64,000 bases of DNA, taken from the NCBI RefSeq assembly GCF_000466685.1, contig NZ_ANNG01000005.1, positions 1 to 64,000 of the forward strand. The letters run 5' to 3'. The DNA is from Campylobacter concisus UNSWCS. Its GTDB lineage: Bacteria > Campylobacterota > Campylobacteria > Campylobacterales > Campylobacteraceae. The position numbers and the translations under genes were made by a program. A model generated the notes under the pieces. The model saw only the letters and a list, made by a program, of their open reading frames with translations. It was not told the origin of the DNA and did no database searches. Shown here in pieces: positions 1-9,040 of this stretch; position 1 is the stretch's first letter; the number at the start of each line of letters is the position of its first letter.

Positions 1-1143
1 CTCTTTAGCTGTTGATACTGATTGATTAACAGCAGTAGCATCTTGATTAGCAGTGTCTTGTATCTTTTTGATGTTTTCGTTTATAAGCGACGACATGATG
101 CAAATTTCATCTTTGCCTTTTAAGCTTAGAAGTTTGGCAGAATTTGTCTTGTTGTTTAGATATAAGAAAAACTCGCTTAGCCCGCCCTTTACGCTATCGA
201 TACCTGAGATGATATTTTTACCAACAAAAAATGAAACCAAAACAAGCAAGAGTATAAAACAGGCAAGTAAGATAACCATAGAAACAGCCAAGTTGCCAGC
301 TTCACTCATATCTTGTAAAGCTTTATCTTTCATATCATTTAATAAATAAAGCTCATAGCTTCTAAAGTTATCGATCAAATTTGTGATGCTTTGAAACCAA
401 CTAGCCGCCTCGAACTTGCTAGCTGTCTCATCTGGAGTAGCGATAGCACTTTTGATGATATCATCTATCTTTTTAAACTCATCACTTTGCAAGATCTCTT
501 TTTGCAAGCTATCTGCGTATGTGCCTGCATTAAATTTCACGTAGTCATTTAAGAGATTTTTGATATTTGCGTTAAATGAAACCAAATTTACGTATGTGTT
601 TTTATCGATGTTATGTTTTATAAAGGCAGCATTTAGCACCGCCCTTGTGATACCAAAATACTCTTTGATCTTTGAAATGCTAAAAATTCTAGCCAAGTTA
701 TCTTTCATATCAGGCTCAGAGCTGCTTGCGAGGGAATTTTCAAATATAAGTGTATTTTCGATCATGTCGTGAAATTTAGGAGCTATGAGAGCAAAACTTT
801 CTTTGTTATCTACTTTTGCTCTTATGCTATTAAGCTCGTTTGAGAGTTCATCTTTATTAGAAAGTTTAGACAAAACGCCATCAACTTTAGCTCTTTGCTC
901 TTTTAAATTTTTATCAGCATCTTTGCCATTAGCTATAAAGCCTGCGCTATAACCGCGCTCTTTTTGAAGTTCATGGATAAATTCACTTTGTTTTATGATG
1001 TCTTCAGCTGTATTAAGACTTGATACAGCTTGGCTTCTAGTCTTAAAAACACCATTTAAAATATAAATACTTGTTGCACTTAAACAAATAAGACTTAAAA
1101 TTACAATAAGTAGGATCTTTATTTTTATACTTAAATTATTCAT
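1..1143 (-). CDS. Methyl-accepting chemotaxis protein with NIT sensor domain (3' part outside window)
   Basis: The reading frame starts with ATG at 1143 and runs open through position 1, so only the first 381 codons are present. Preceding the start is AAGGAATGAAAA, a fair ribosome site. The N-terminus is a membrane segment (NNLSIKIKILLIVILSLIC), followed by a periplasmic domain with the HELQKERGYSAGF signature of nitrate/nitrite-sensing (NIT) domains. A second membrane segment lies at about residues 284-302, then a HAMP-like linker. The methyl-helix and CheA-binding hairpin would lie beyond the window. Family knowledge: NIT receptors bind nitrate or nitrite and signal to CheA. Ligand here is inferred only from the domain. 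It is transcribed from the AT-rich gap next to the N-/S-oxide reductase genes, which suggests a link to anaerobic respiration but proves none. Confidence 0.85.
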   Translation of the reverse strand, partial: MNNLSIKIKILLIVILSLICLSATSIYILNGVFKTRSQAVSSLNTAEDIIKQSEFIHELQKERGYSAGFIANGKDADKNLKEQRAKVDGVLSKLSNKDELSNELNSIRAKVDNKESFALIAPKFHDMIENTLIFENSLASSSEPDMKDNLARIFSISKIKEYFGITRAVLNAAFIKHNIDKNTYVNLVSFNANIKNLLNDYVKFNAGTYADSLQKEILQSDEFKKIDDIIKSAIATPDETASKFEAASWFQSITNLIDNFRSYELYLLNDMKDKALQDMSEAGNLAVSMVILLACFILLLVLVSFFVGKNIISGIDSVKGGLSEFFLYLNNKTNSAKLLSLKGKDEICIMSSLINENIKKIQDTANQDATAVNQSVSTAKE

Positions 1144-1464
1144 TTTTCATTCCTTTGCATTACAAAATACGATATATAGGCTGTTTCTCCCAAAAACAAG
1201 GCGGATTTTATTACTTTAATAATTAAATATAACTTGAAAATATAAATTACATTTAAGCAACAATAAATTTACTTTACTTAGCAAATACCCTATTTTAGGT
1301 GATTTAAGAAAATTTAAATTACAAATAAATAATATTAATTAATAAAAAATATTTAAATTTTCTCTAAAATTTACGAAAATGAATAGATAAATTTGAAAAA
1401 GTAGTTAAAGATATTTTATAAGCAAAGATAAATTTAAGCAGGAGATCACTCCCCTGCTTTGAAA
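1144..1464. other. AT-rich intergenic gap
   Basis: This 321-base stretch holds no convincing gene. It contains a terminator hairpin for the reductase operon at its right end (1437-1458) and must hold the promoter of the chemoreceptor. On the minus strand a TATATA element sits at about 1172-1178, roughly 30 bases upstream of the chemoreceptor start, as the most plausible -10 box. The middle is runs of A and T (AATATTAATTAAT near 1330) with no clear repeat or RNA structure. Confidence 0.5.
1437..1458 (-). terminator. Terminator of the N-/S-oxide reductase operon
   Basis: Arms AGCAGGAG and CTCCCCTGCT form a hairpin with a two-base bulge just downstream of the reductase stop codon at 1465. The T-tract on the minus strand is weak, so termination may be partial. 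Confidence 0.5.
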
Positions 1465-4032
1465 TTATTTAGAAAATTTTGGTTCAGAAAATGCTGTAAG
1501 TTTTGGTGCTTCATCGCCTTGATATTTTCTGATATTTACAAGAGCTGTGTGGCTGATGTTGCCGTTTGCTAGCTTACTTGTTGGGATATCTATGGTTAGC
1601 ACGTTTGCAGAGCCGTTTTTGCAGATACCGCTGTCAAAACCGTCATACCAAGCACCCTCAGCTAATTTTACAACGCCCTCTTTGATGTTTTTAGTCACAT
1701 AAGCACCAGCTAAAACCTCGCCACGAGCGTTAAATACACACACCAAATCGCCTGTTTTTACGCCAAGCTCTTTTGCGTCATTTTCGTTTATCCACACTGG
1801 CTCGCGGTTAGCGATAGCATACTTGTCGCGAAGTGAAGTTTGGCTTAGCTGTGAGTGCAAGCGGTCAGTTGGGTGAGAGCTTATCATGTGGTATTTTGCA
1901 GGTTTATCTTTCATGCCTAGCCACTCGATCGGCTCAAACCAAGTTGGGTGCGCTTTGCAGTCATCATAGCCCATTTTCTCGATCGTATCTGAGTAAATTT
2001 CGATAAGACCGCTAGGCGTTCCAAGAGCGTTTAGCACAGGATCTTCTCTAAATTCGCCAAGTCTTACCCAGTTATCACTATCTTGAGATGAGGCAAATGT
2101 GACTGGTTTGTTTTCATTCCAAAACTCTTCAAATGGCTTCATGTCGCTTACAAGCTCAGGGACGGCCTTTACTTGAGCGTAGGCTGCGTCATAGTACTCT
2201 TTGATCCAGTTAAATTCGTCTTTGCCGTTATCTGTGTAGGCGATCACTAAATTTTTAGCATAAGCCTTGCAAAGATCGGTGAAAATTTGATAGTCATCTT
2301 TTGCCTCGCGGTATTTTTCAACGACTTGCTTCATTGGCACGATATTCATGTTTGAATAATCACCTGTCATTGTGATGTCGTTTCTCTCATACTCTGTAGT
2401 GACTGGAAAGACGATATCAGCCATCTTTGCTGTCGGTGTCCAGTAGGCTTCGTGAACAACAACGGTTCTTGGCTTTCTCCACGCTTTTAAATTTGTATTA
2501 GTATCTTGGTGGTGAACAAGTGGGTTGCCGCCGACCCAGTAGATAAAGTCGATGTCTGGGTAGGTGATCTTTTTGCCGTCATGATCTATCACTTTGCCAG
2601 GGTGAAGCAACGCATCAGCGATACGAGCTACTGGGAAAGCGTAGTTGGTTGCTTTTTGTAGCCAGCTTTGACCTGTGCCCGCTACTGCGGCTGCCTTTGC
2701 GACGAAGCGACCGCGTTTGTCAAATTCGCCCGTATCAGTGCCGATAAATTCACCTTTATCGTTAAATTTACCCACACTTGCGCTATTTACACCGCCGATG
2801 ACTGCGCCTTTGCATGTTGGTGCGCCGCCGTTTGAGTAGTGGTAGCTTAAGCCAAAGCCTCCACCTGGTAGGCCTATCTGACCGATCATCGCTGCAAGTG
2901 TCACCATCGCCCAGTGTGGTTGCTCGCCGTGGTGAACACGCTGCATGCCCCAGCCACTCATTAGCATCGTGCGGTTGCTTACAAATGTATCAGCTAGCTC
3001 TTTTAAAGTATCTTTGTCGATGCCACAAATTTTGCTCGCCCACTCTAAATTTTTAGGAGTGTTGTCTGTCTTGCCTAGTAGATATGGGAGGAATTTATCA
3101 AAGCCATAAGTGTAGTTTTCGATAAATTCTTTATCGTATTTGCCACTTTCATATAGGTAGTGCATCATACCTAGCATCATCGCTGTGTCGGTGTTTGGCA
3201 CTGGAGCGATCCACTGAGCTTTGTCAAAGTATTGCGCTGTTTCAGACCTGATAGGATCGATCACGATCACTTTGATATCTTTTTTGTTTTTTAGCTCTTC
3301 AAAGTATTTAAAGCCCTGCTCATCAGTCGCTGTCCAAGCTATGCGAAGTGTCGCAAGTGGGTTTGCGCCCCAGATGACTACGACTTTTGAGTTTTCAAGC
3401 ACTACTGGCCAGCTAGTTTGCTGCTCATAGACCTCGATACTACCAACAACGTGAGGCATGATGATCTGGCTAGCGCCTGTTGAGTAGTCGCCTAGCGAAC
3501 CAACAAAGCCGCCACTAAGATTCATAAATCTATGAAGTAAAATTCTTGAGTTATGCACATTGCCGCTTGATTTCCAGCCGTAACTGCCTGCAAAAACGCT
3601 TTGTAAGCCTTTTTGTGCTCTTGTTTTTTTAAGCTCTTTAGCAACTAGCTTGATCGCCTCTTCGTAAGGCACCTCGACCCACTCATCGATGCCACGAAGC
3701 TCTGGTTTTGGGCTATCTGGGTTTTGCAAGTAGCTTTTTCTTACCATTGTGTGCTTGATACGACTTTTATAGATCATATCTGGCGTGTAGTGCTGAAGTG
3801 GGTTGTAAATTTCACTTGTCTTTTGGATAGGCTCTGACTTTACAGCGATACCGTTTTTAGTTGTCACTTTTAACATGCCCCAGTGAGCAGCTGTAAGAGT
3901 TTCGCCATTTTTTACAACGCCCTTTTTAACCTCATCAGCAAACAAATTTGAAGCTGTTACGCCTGAAAGCAAAGGTGTAGCTGCAAGCGCTGTTGCACCT
4001 TTTTTTAGAAAATCTCGTCTGTTCTCGTTCAT
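1465..4032 (-). CDS. torA: Tat-exported molybdopterin TMAO/DMSO (N-/S-oxide) reductase
   Basis: An 855-residue member of the DMSO reductase family that reduces N- or S-oxides in the periplasm as terminal electron acceptors. The N-terminus carries a twin-arginine signal (NRRDFLKK) and an Ala-rich hydrophobic stretch, so it is folded with bis-MGD cofactor before export. The family's molybdenum-ligating serine is visible at residue 184 in GDYSTGA. Residues 149-154 (GSYGWK) keep the tyrosine and tryptophan that are typical of DMSO and biotin-sulfoxide reductases; pure TMAO reductases lack this tyrosine. It lies 9 bases after the cytochrome gene and ends at a hairpin. It resembles C. jejuni Cj0264c by length and context. 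No TorD-type chaperone lies nearby. Substrate range is inferred. Confidence 0.93.
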   Translation of the reverse strand: MNENRRDFLKKGATALAATPLLSGVTASNLFADEVKKGVVKNGETLTAAHWGMLKVTTKNGIAVKSEPIQKTSEIYNPLQHYTPDMIYKSRIKHTMVRKSYLQNPDSPKPELRGIDEWVEVPYEEAIKLVAKELKKTRAQKGLQSVFAGSYGWKSSGNVHNSRILLHRFMNLSGGFVGSLGDYSTGASQIIMPHVVGSIEVYEQQTSWPVVLENSKVVVIWGANPLATLRIAWTATDEQGFKYFEELKNKKDIKVIVIDPIRSETAQYFDKAQWIAPVPNTDTAMMLGMMHYLYESGKYDKEFIENYTYGFDKFLPYLLGKTDNTPKNLEWASKICGIDKDTLKELADTFVSNRTMLMSGWGMQRVHHGEQPHWAMVTLAAMIGQIGLPGGGFGLSYHYSNGGAPTCKGAVIGGVNSASVGKFNDKGEFIGTDTGEFDKRGRFVAKAAAVAGTGQSWLQKATNYAFPVARIADALLHPGKVIDHDGKKITYPDIDFIYWVGGNPLVHHQDTNTNLKAWRKPRTVVVHEAYWTPTAKMADIVFPVTTEYERNDITMTGDYSNMNIVPMKQVVEKYREAKDDYQIFTDLCKAYAKNLVIAYTDNGKDEFNWIKEYYDAAYAQVKAVPELVSDMKPFEEFWNENKPVTFASSQDSDNWVRLGEFREDPVLNALGTPSGLIEIYSDTIEKMGYDDCKAHPTWFEPIEWLGMKDKPAKYHMISSHPTDRLHSQLSQTSLRDKYAIANREPVWINENDAKELGVKTGDLVCVFNARGEVLAGAYVTKNIKEGVVKLAEGAWYDGFDSGICKNGSANVLTIDIPTSKLANGNISHTALVNIRKYQGDEAPKLTAFSEPKFSK

Positions 4033-4041
4033 TTTTTCTCC

Positions 4042-4617
4042 TTATTTGCCTAAATTTACATCAGATGAGTGTTTTTGTAGGTACTCGATAACTAGCCACT
4101 CGTCTTTTTTCTCTATTGCGGTTCTGCCGATCATTGATTTTAGAAGTGACGGCCATTGATTTGCGTTAAAGTGCGTAGTTTGAGGCAACGCATGGCAAAC
4201 GCCACAGCTCTCTTTATACATCTTATCAGCTTTTGCAAACATCGCATTTACATCGGTGCTAAAGCCATCTTTTTGAACAAAAACTGTGGTTTCTACCTCG
4301 TTCCATTTGCCGTTTTTGCCCTCTTTTATCACTTTGATATCAAAAGGTGCAGTTTTTGCAAATGCTACTGAGATGATCCTCGCGCCATCAGCAAAATAAA
4401 CTACGTTGCTAACGGCTGGGTTTTGATAGCCTTTTACTTTGATCTGCGCTCTGTCGCCGCTTGTTTGCAAAATTTCAATTGCGTTGGTTGGTAGCAGCCT
4501 GCCTATGCTCTTAGCTGAGTTTGCGTCAGCATATACGTCCTTTACGACATCTGTGTAGTTCATACCCGCACCAAATGCAGCACAAGCCACAATGGCTGAT
4601 AGAATAATTTTTTTCAT
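4042..4617 (-). CDS. Monohaem cytochrome c, electron donor to the N-/S-oxide reductase
   Basis: A periplasmic protein of 191 residues with a signal peptide (MKKIILSAIVACAAFGAG) and one haem-binding motif, CGVCH, near residue 139 of the mature reading frame. The C-terminal part around the motif is a small cytochrome c fold; the N-terminal half has no motif I recognise. It precedes the reductase by 9 bases in the same operon and so probably feeds it electrons in place of the pentahaem TorC of enterobacteria. I chose the ATG at 4617; a GTG three codons upstream (4626) is possible but gives no better signal peptide. A minus-strand -10 box TAGAAT at about 4648-4653 is the likely operon promoter. 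Confidence 0.88.
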   Translation of the reverse strand: MKKIILSAIVACAAFGAGMNYTDVVKDVYADANSAKSIGRLLPTNAIEILQTSGDRAQIKVKGYQNPAVSNVVYFADGARIISVAFAKTAPFDIKVIKEGKNGKWNEVETTVFVQKDGFSTDVNAMFAKADKMYKESCGVCHALPQTTHFNANQWPSLLKSMIGRTAIEKKDEWLVIEYLQKHSSDVNLGK

Positions 4618-4714
4618 ATTTCTCACTTCAAAATGAAATTGTCAAATTCTAGAGGCTTTTTGATTAATTACAAATTAAAATTAAAAATATACTTTAAGAA
4701 TAACGCAGAAAAAT

Positions 4715-5137
4715 TTATTTAAAAATGAGTAGAAACACGCCAGATACGATAAGGCAAACGGCTAAAATTTCTTTTAAATTTAGCCTCTCACCAAGAAATA
4801 TGACAGCCAAAATGATAGCTAGCACAACGCTAAATTTATCAACCAGCGCTACCTGATAGACCTTGCCTGCTTGCATAGCTTTAAAATACATAAGCCACGA
4901 AAGCCCAGTTGCCATGCCACTTAGTATGAGAAAGAGCCAGTTTTTGGGACTTAGCGAGCTTAGCGGTTGCCATTTTTTAGCCACACTTAAAAGCAAAACA
5001 AGCATCAAAATGACGACGATCGTTCTTATAAATGTCGCAAAATCGCTGTCGATGTCCTTTACACCTAGCTTTGCAAAGATCGCGGTAAGCGCAGCAAATA
5101 TAGCTGAAAGAGCTGCGTAGATAAACCACTCTGGCAT
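4715..5137 (-). CDS. Single-repeat EamA/DMT-superfamily permease
   Basis: A 140-residue membrane protein with about five hydrophobic helices, equal to one EamA repeat (full DMT carriers have two). It ends in the typical helix with the FLGERLNLKEILAVCLIVSG motif. Single-repeat members are thought to work as dimers. I chose ATG at 5137 (MPEWFIYAAL) because AAGGATAAAG precedes it; the frame stays open upstream to 5230 but that would overlap the peroxidase gene and adds a non-hydrophobic tail. Substrate unknown. Confidence 0.8.
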   Translation of the reverse strand: MPEWFIYAALSAIFAALTAIFAKLGVKDIDSDFATFIRTIVVILMLVLLLSVAKKWQPLSSLSPKNWLFLILSGMATGLSWLMYFKAMQAGKVYQVALVDKFSVVLAIILAVIFLGERLNLKEILAVCLIVSGVFLLIFK

Positions 5138-5158
5138 CTTTATCCTTATAAATTTAAA

Positions 5159-5180
5159 GGGGCAAAATTTGCTTCGCCCC
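5159..5180 (-). terminator. Terminator-like hairpin between DyP and EamA genes
   Basis: GGGGC and GCCCC arms separated by 12 bases lie 9 bases after the peroxidase stop codon; on the minus strand TTTAAATTT follows. It may reduce read-through into the permease gene. Confidence 0.5.
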
Positions 5181-5189
5181 AAGCTAAAT

Positions 5190-6113
5190 TTATCCCTCGT
5201 AGTCACCAAGCATATCAAGCGTAGGAGCAAAATATAAAGCCCCAGTTACTGGCGTACTAAAGTCAAGCAGCCTATCTGAGTTGCCTTTTGGCTCGCCGAT
5301 AAACATCTTTTTAAGCATAAGTTCAACCGTTGAAAAGGTGCTAGCATAAGCGATGAAGTAAGTGCCTGTTTTACTACCTTCAGTAAATGGCATATTGCCA
5401 CGCACGACCTTTTTATCATCGCCTACATTTGCAGCAGCTGAGTGTGAATTTGTAGGTTTTACACTCTCGTCCATCTCGATGTCATACTCTTTTGAGCGGC
5501 CTATAACTTTTTCCTGCTCGCTCACACTTGTGGCGTTCCACTCTTTCATCTTGTGGAAGTATTTTTGCACAAAAACGTAGCTACCGCCTTTAAATTTAGC
5601 ATCCTCTTTGCCAACTTTTGCAAAGTGGTCTCTATCTTCACCATCAGGATTTTCAGTGCCATCGACAAAGCCGATGATCGCTCTGCCGTCGTGATACTTA
5701 AAGCCTTGAGTCTCATCTGTAAGCTCTGCAAATTTAAATAAAACTTCTTTGATATTTTGCGCCATGTCAAAACAGTCAGCCGCGTTTAGAGCGCGGATGT
5801 GGATGTGGATATCGCCCTTTGTGCTAACGGCTTCATGTTTATCGCCTTTAATCGCTTTAAAATTTACAAGCTCTTTTGGCAATTCTTTTGAAATTTCAAG
5901 CTTCTTCCAAGCATCATGACCCACGCCAAGGACGCAATTTACATTTTCATTTGCGCCAAATCTAACTTTGGCAGTTTTATTTAAATTTACAACCAAAGCG
6001 CAAAGCTTAGCAAAGCCCTCTTTACATGCCTTTTTGTCGCCTTTTAAGACCCATGTTTGAAAGACTGTGTTGTTACCAGGTGTTTGTGTGACCTCTTGTG
6101 AATTTACACTCAT
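5190..6113 (-). CDS. Dye-decolorizing-type haem peroxidase (DyP, YfeX-like)
   Basis: A 307-residue cytoplasmic peroxidase; there is no Tat or Sec signal, so it is not an EfeB-type exported enzyme. The DyP hallmark GFVDGTENP holds the catalytic Asp at residue 151. H224 in NSHSAA is the likely proximal haem ligand and R238 in VVRGNMPF the distal arginine. Length and motifs fit type B DyPs such as YfeX. Family role: peroxide-dependent oxidation of porphyrins or aromatic compounds; the physiological substrate is not known. It has a good ribosome site (AAAGGAGAAAA) and follows the DUF4230-like gene by 23 bases on the same strand. Confidence 0.9.
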   Translation of the reverse strand: MSVNSQEVTQTPGNNTVFQTWVLKGDKKACKEGFAKLCALVVNLNKTAKVRFGANENVNCVLGVGHDAWKKLEISKELPKELVNFKAIKGDKHEAVSTKGDIHIHIRALNAADCFDMAQNIKEVLFKFAELTDETQGFKYHDGRAIIGFVDGTENPDGEDRDHFAKVGKEDAKFKGGSYVFVQKYFHKMKEWNATSVSEQEKVIGRSKEYDIEMDESVKPTNSHSAAANVGDDKKVVRGNMPFTEGSKTGTYFIAYASTFSTVELMLKKMFIGEPKGNSDRLLDFSTPVTGALYFAPTLDMLGDYEG

Positions 6114-6136
6114 TTTTTCTCCTTTAAGTTTAATTT

Positions 6137-6832
6137 TTATGCGATATTTTCTAAATTTAGTTGCTCATTTATCTGCTCGTCGCTATCGTCAAAGACAAAC
6201 TCGACCTTATTTGCACCAAAGCTCTTAGCTATCGCTTCAAGCGTGTCGCGGGCTGATTTGTGGATCTTGCTTTGAAGCTGCGAGATAAGTCTAACGCTCA
6301 TCTTTTTTACCTCGTTTCTAGCCTCTTCTATCAGCCTATTTTTGTCCTCTTCTGTAAATGTGCTTCCAAAAAAGCCATTTAGCGAGTCAGGCAGCAAAAA
6401 TGGTATAAATTTGCCATTTTTTTCGTCGTAAAATTTCATATCGGCGATTGAAAATTTATACTTACATGGGGGCATTTTTATCTTGTAACTAGAGTTTGCG
6501 ATCTGCATGATCTCGAGCTTTGGGCTAGTTAGATCGTAGATGAAATTTATCTCAAACTCAAATATCATCGAAAGCTTCTTTTCACTCACTAGCCACCTTA
6601 GATACTCTTTGCCGAAATTTCCAAACGCATGATCTGTCTTTGTGACGATCTCTTTGCTATATACTTGAAAAACAGATAGTTCGCCGATGCTTTTAAGCTG
6701 CGAAATTTCAGTGCTGACTGAGACATTTTCGCTATCATCTTTTGCCTTTTTTAGCGCCTTGTTTGACCTATAAAATGCAAATGCCAAAATAGCTAGCAAG
6801 ATAGCTAATATCAAATTTGCGTATTCGCTCAT
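6137..6832 (-). CDS. Membrane-anchored DUF4230-like protein
   Basis: 231 residues: an N-terminal membrane anchor (about residues 6-22), then a soluble domain with the SIGELSVFQVYSKEIV stretch and the FEFEINFIYDL strand that I associate with DUF4230 proteins, and a C-terminal helical region rich in charged residues. No catalytic motif is visible. Its function is unknown in the family. It precedes the DyP peroxidase gene by 23 bases and probably shares its transcript; that pairing is the only functional hint. Confidence 0.7.
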   Translation of the reverse strand: MSEYANLILAILLAILAFAFYRSNKALKKAKDDSENVSVSTEISQLKSIGELSVFQVYSKEIVTKTDHAFGNFGKEYLRWLVSEKKLSMIFEFEINFIYDLTSPKLEIMQIANSSYKIKMPPCKYKFSIADMKFYDEKNGKFIPFLLPDSLNGFFGSTFTEEDKNRLIEEARNEVKKMSVRLISQLQSKIHKSARDTLEAIAKSFGANKVEFVFDDSDEQINEQLNLENIA

Positions 6833-6888
6833 ATTTTCTCCTTTAAAGCCCGCATTTTATCCTAAATTTGTAAAGCAAAAGAAATTTA

Positions 6889-7722
6889 TCACTCTGGCAA
6901 GGTGATGGGGCTCTTATAAGGCATATGAGCTCCCACTATCTTTGTAGTCTCGTCCTCCAAGCCATCAAGCACCTTTTCTCTTGTTTTGGCAGCTTGCACT
7001 GGATCTACATCATAAGTGATAGATATGCTTGGCTCGACCTCTTGCACTGCTAGGACGTGAAGAAGGTCAGCTATAAAGATGATCTTGTCGTTATCTGTCT
7101 CAAAGCTTATCATGTTGTGCCCTGGAGTGTGGCCGTAAGCTGGGATAGCCATGATCTTTAGCGCCCCGTCAAATAGCGGCTTTTTATGATCAAAAAAGCT
7201 CTTATCATCCTTATAAAGCGATAAAATTTCTTTTATCCTCTCATCTTTGCCCTTCATCCAGTAGTCCCACTCCTTTTCATCTATAAGAAGCTTGGCGTTT
7301 TTAAATGTCTTTTTGCCTCCATCTATGAGCCCACCTATGTGATCAGGATGAGCGTGCGTGATGATGACGTAGGTTAGGTCCTCTGGCTTTATATTGCCAA
7401 AAGTTTGCAGATCATACTTTAAATTTTTCAAGCTATCTTCATAGCCGCTATCTATGAGTGCCGTATAGTCCTCGCACTTTGCAAACATTACGTTGTGTTT
7501 GTTTGGTAAATTTTTAGTATTTGCCACAAGCTCTTTTTGCGCCTCATCTTTGGCTATTAGCTTATCTACTGGCGCGTCAGTCGTCTTTAGTGAAAATACA
7601 TAAAGCTTGCATCCGCCCATAGCTCCTATCCATACTTGATCATTTTGTTTGCCAACCACCTCATCATCGGCACAAAAAGCTAATGTGCAAAACAATGCAA
7701 GGCTCAATAAACTCTTTTTCAT
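6889..7722 (-). CDS. Periplasmic metallo-beta-lactamase-fold hydrolase
   Basis: 277 residues with a signal peptide (MKKSLLSLALFCTLAFCAD). The metal-binding HAHPDHIGG motif lies at about residues 120-128, with downstream ligands in GHTPGHN, FIADLL and GAHMP, so the binuclear metal site looks complete. The fold is shared by lactonases, glyoxalase II-like enzymes and related hydrolases; the sequence alone does not fix the substrate. AGGATGAGAT precedes the ATG. It is separated from ilvA by a hairpin terminator, so it has its own promoter. Confidence 0.85.
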   Translation of the reverse strand: MKKSLLSLALFCTLAFCADDEVVGKQNDQVWIGAMGGCKLYVFSLKTTDAPVDKLIAKDEAQKELVANTKNLPNKHNVMFAKCEDYTALIDSGYEDSLKNLKYDLQTFGNIKPEDLTYVIITHAHPDHIGGLIDGGKKTFKNAKLLIDEKEWDYWMKGKDERIKEILSLYKDDKSFFDHKKPLFDGALKIMAIPAYGHTPGHNMISFETDNDKIIFIADLLHVLAVQEVEPSISITYDVDPVQAAKTREKVLDGLEDETTKIVGAHMPYKSPITLPE

Positions 7723-7780
7723 ATCTCATCCTTGAATAAATTTGCGAAATTTTAGTCCTGTAAATTTAATGAAAGTTAAT

Positions 7781-7806
7781 GCTCGCTACTTTAAAAGGTA
7801 GCGAGC
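7781..7806 (-). terminator. ilvA terminator hairpin
   Basis: Perfect nine-base arms GCTCGCTAC and GTAGCGAGC around an eight-base loop, starting 9 bases after the ilvA stop codon. The following T-tract on the minus strand is broken (ATTAACTTTC). Confidence 0.65.
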
Positions 7807-7814
7807 TTATGAAT

Positions 7815-9026
7815 TTAGAAGAGTTGAGTGAAAGAAAAGCCATTTTTATTAAGCGTATCTTTGATCTTTTCTTGGTGTTCAAGACCCTTTGTCTCAAGCG
7901 TGATAGTGATGCTAGCGTCGCCGTAGTCAAGCTTTGTTGAAAAGCGGTCGTAGTCGATCTTAACGATGTTTGCATTTGCTGATTTTAGGCTATCAGTTAG
8001 GCTCATGAGCGCTCCTGGCTTATCCACAAGCGTGATTTGCAAGGTCATCTTGCGGTGAGACTTGATGAGACCCTTTTCGATGATGATAGAAAGCACCTGC
8101 ACGTCGATATTTCCACCACTTAGCACCACGCCTATCTTTGCACCTTTTTTAAATTTGATCTTATCATGCATAAGTGCTGCCACGCCAGCTGCGCCAGCTC
8201 CCTCAACCACGATCTTTTGCGTCTCTAGCAAGAACAAAATCGCAGTTGCGATCTCCTCATCATCAACCTGCACAAACTCATCCACGCACTCAACGATATT
8301 TTTAAGCGTTATCTCACTCGCATCACGCACAGCGATGCCATCGGCTATAGTGCGAACTGACTTTGAGTTTATGCTCTTTTTAGCGCCGTAGCTATTAAAC
8401 ATAGCTGGAGCACCCTTTGCACCGACACAAACGACCTTAGTTTTTGGATTTACTTGTTTTATACAGCTTGCCACGCCGCTAGCTAAGCCACCGCCGCCAA
8501 CTGGCACTACAACCATATCAAGGTCGCTTATCTCATCAAACATCTCAAGTCCAACAGTGCCCTGCCCTGCCATGACGTACTCATCGTTAAATGGATGAAC
8601 AAAGGTCATATCTTTTTCTTTGGCGTAATTTACTGCAAATTCATACGCCTCATCAAAGTTATCACCTTTTAAGATCACTTCAGCGCCAAGGTCCTTTGTG
8701 CCAGCTACCTTTAGAAGCGGGGTTGATTCTGGCATTACGATGCAAGCATGCACGCCAAATTCTTTTGCACTTATCGCCACGCCTTGAGCGTGATTGCCAG
8801 CGCTTGCAGCCACGACGCCACGTTTTCGCTCCTCGTCGCTTAGGCTAGCTATTTTATTGTAAGCGCCTCTTATCTTGTAAGCTCCGGTTCGCTGTAAATT
8901 TTCTTCTTTTAGATAAACATTTGCGCCTAAAATTTTGCTAAGTTTTGCACTTAGCGCAAATGGAGTTTTATTTACAAAGTGACCGATCGTTATCTTTGCT
9001 TGGATGATTTTATTTAATGAAACCAT
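7815..9026 (-). CDS. ilvA: Threonine ammonia-lyase with C-terminal ACT domain
   Basis: 403 residues. It makes 2-oxobutanoate from threonine, the first step to isoleucine. The PLP lysine lies in GAYKIRGAYNKI, and GGGGLASG is the phosphate-binding loop. After about residue 325 an ACT-type domain (MTLQITLVDKPGALMSL) replaces the longer regulatory region of enterobacterial IlvA, which suggests an allosteric binding site. I chose ATG at 9026 because AAAGGAAAG lies nine bases upstream; the TTG at 9032 would be too close to it. It is followed by a terminator and preceded by trmA with a 15-base gap. Confidence 0.93.
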   Translation of the reverse strand: MVSLNKIIQAKITIGHFVNKTPFALSAKLSKILGANVYLKEENLQRTGAYKIRGAYNKIASLSDEERKRGVVAASAGNHAQGVAISAKEFGVHACIVMPESTPLLKVAGTKDLGAEVILKGDNFDEAYEFAVNYAKEKDMTFVHPFNDEYVMAGQGTVGLEMFDEISDLDMVVVPVGGGGLASGVASCIKQVNPKTKVVCVGAKGAPAMFNSYGAKKSINSKSVRTIADGIAVRDASEITLKNIVECVDEFVQVDDEEIATAILFLLETQKIVVEGAGAAGVAALMHDKIKFKKGAKIGVVLSGGNIDVQVLSIIIEKGLIKSHRKMTLQITLVDKPGALMSLTDSLKSANANIVKIDYDRFSTKLDYGDASITITLETKGLEHQEKIKDTLNKNGFSFTQLF

Positions 9027-9040
9027 TTTCAACTTTCCTT

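Noticed and set aside
4715-5230. EamA gene starting at 5230
   Set aside because: The extension overlaps the end of the peroxidase gene, has no ribosome site and is not hydrophobic; ATG at 5137 has AAGGATAAAG.
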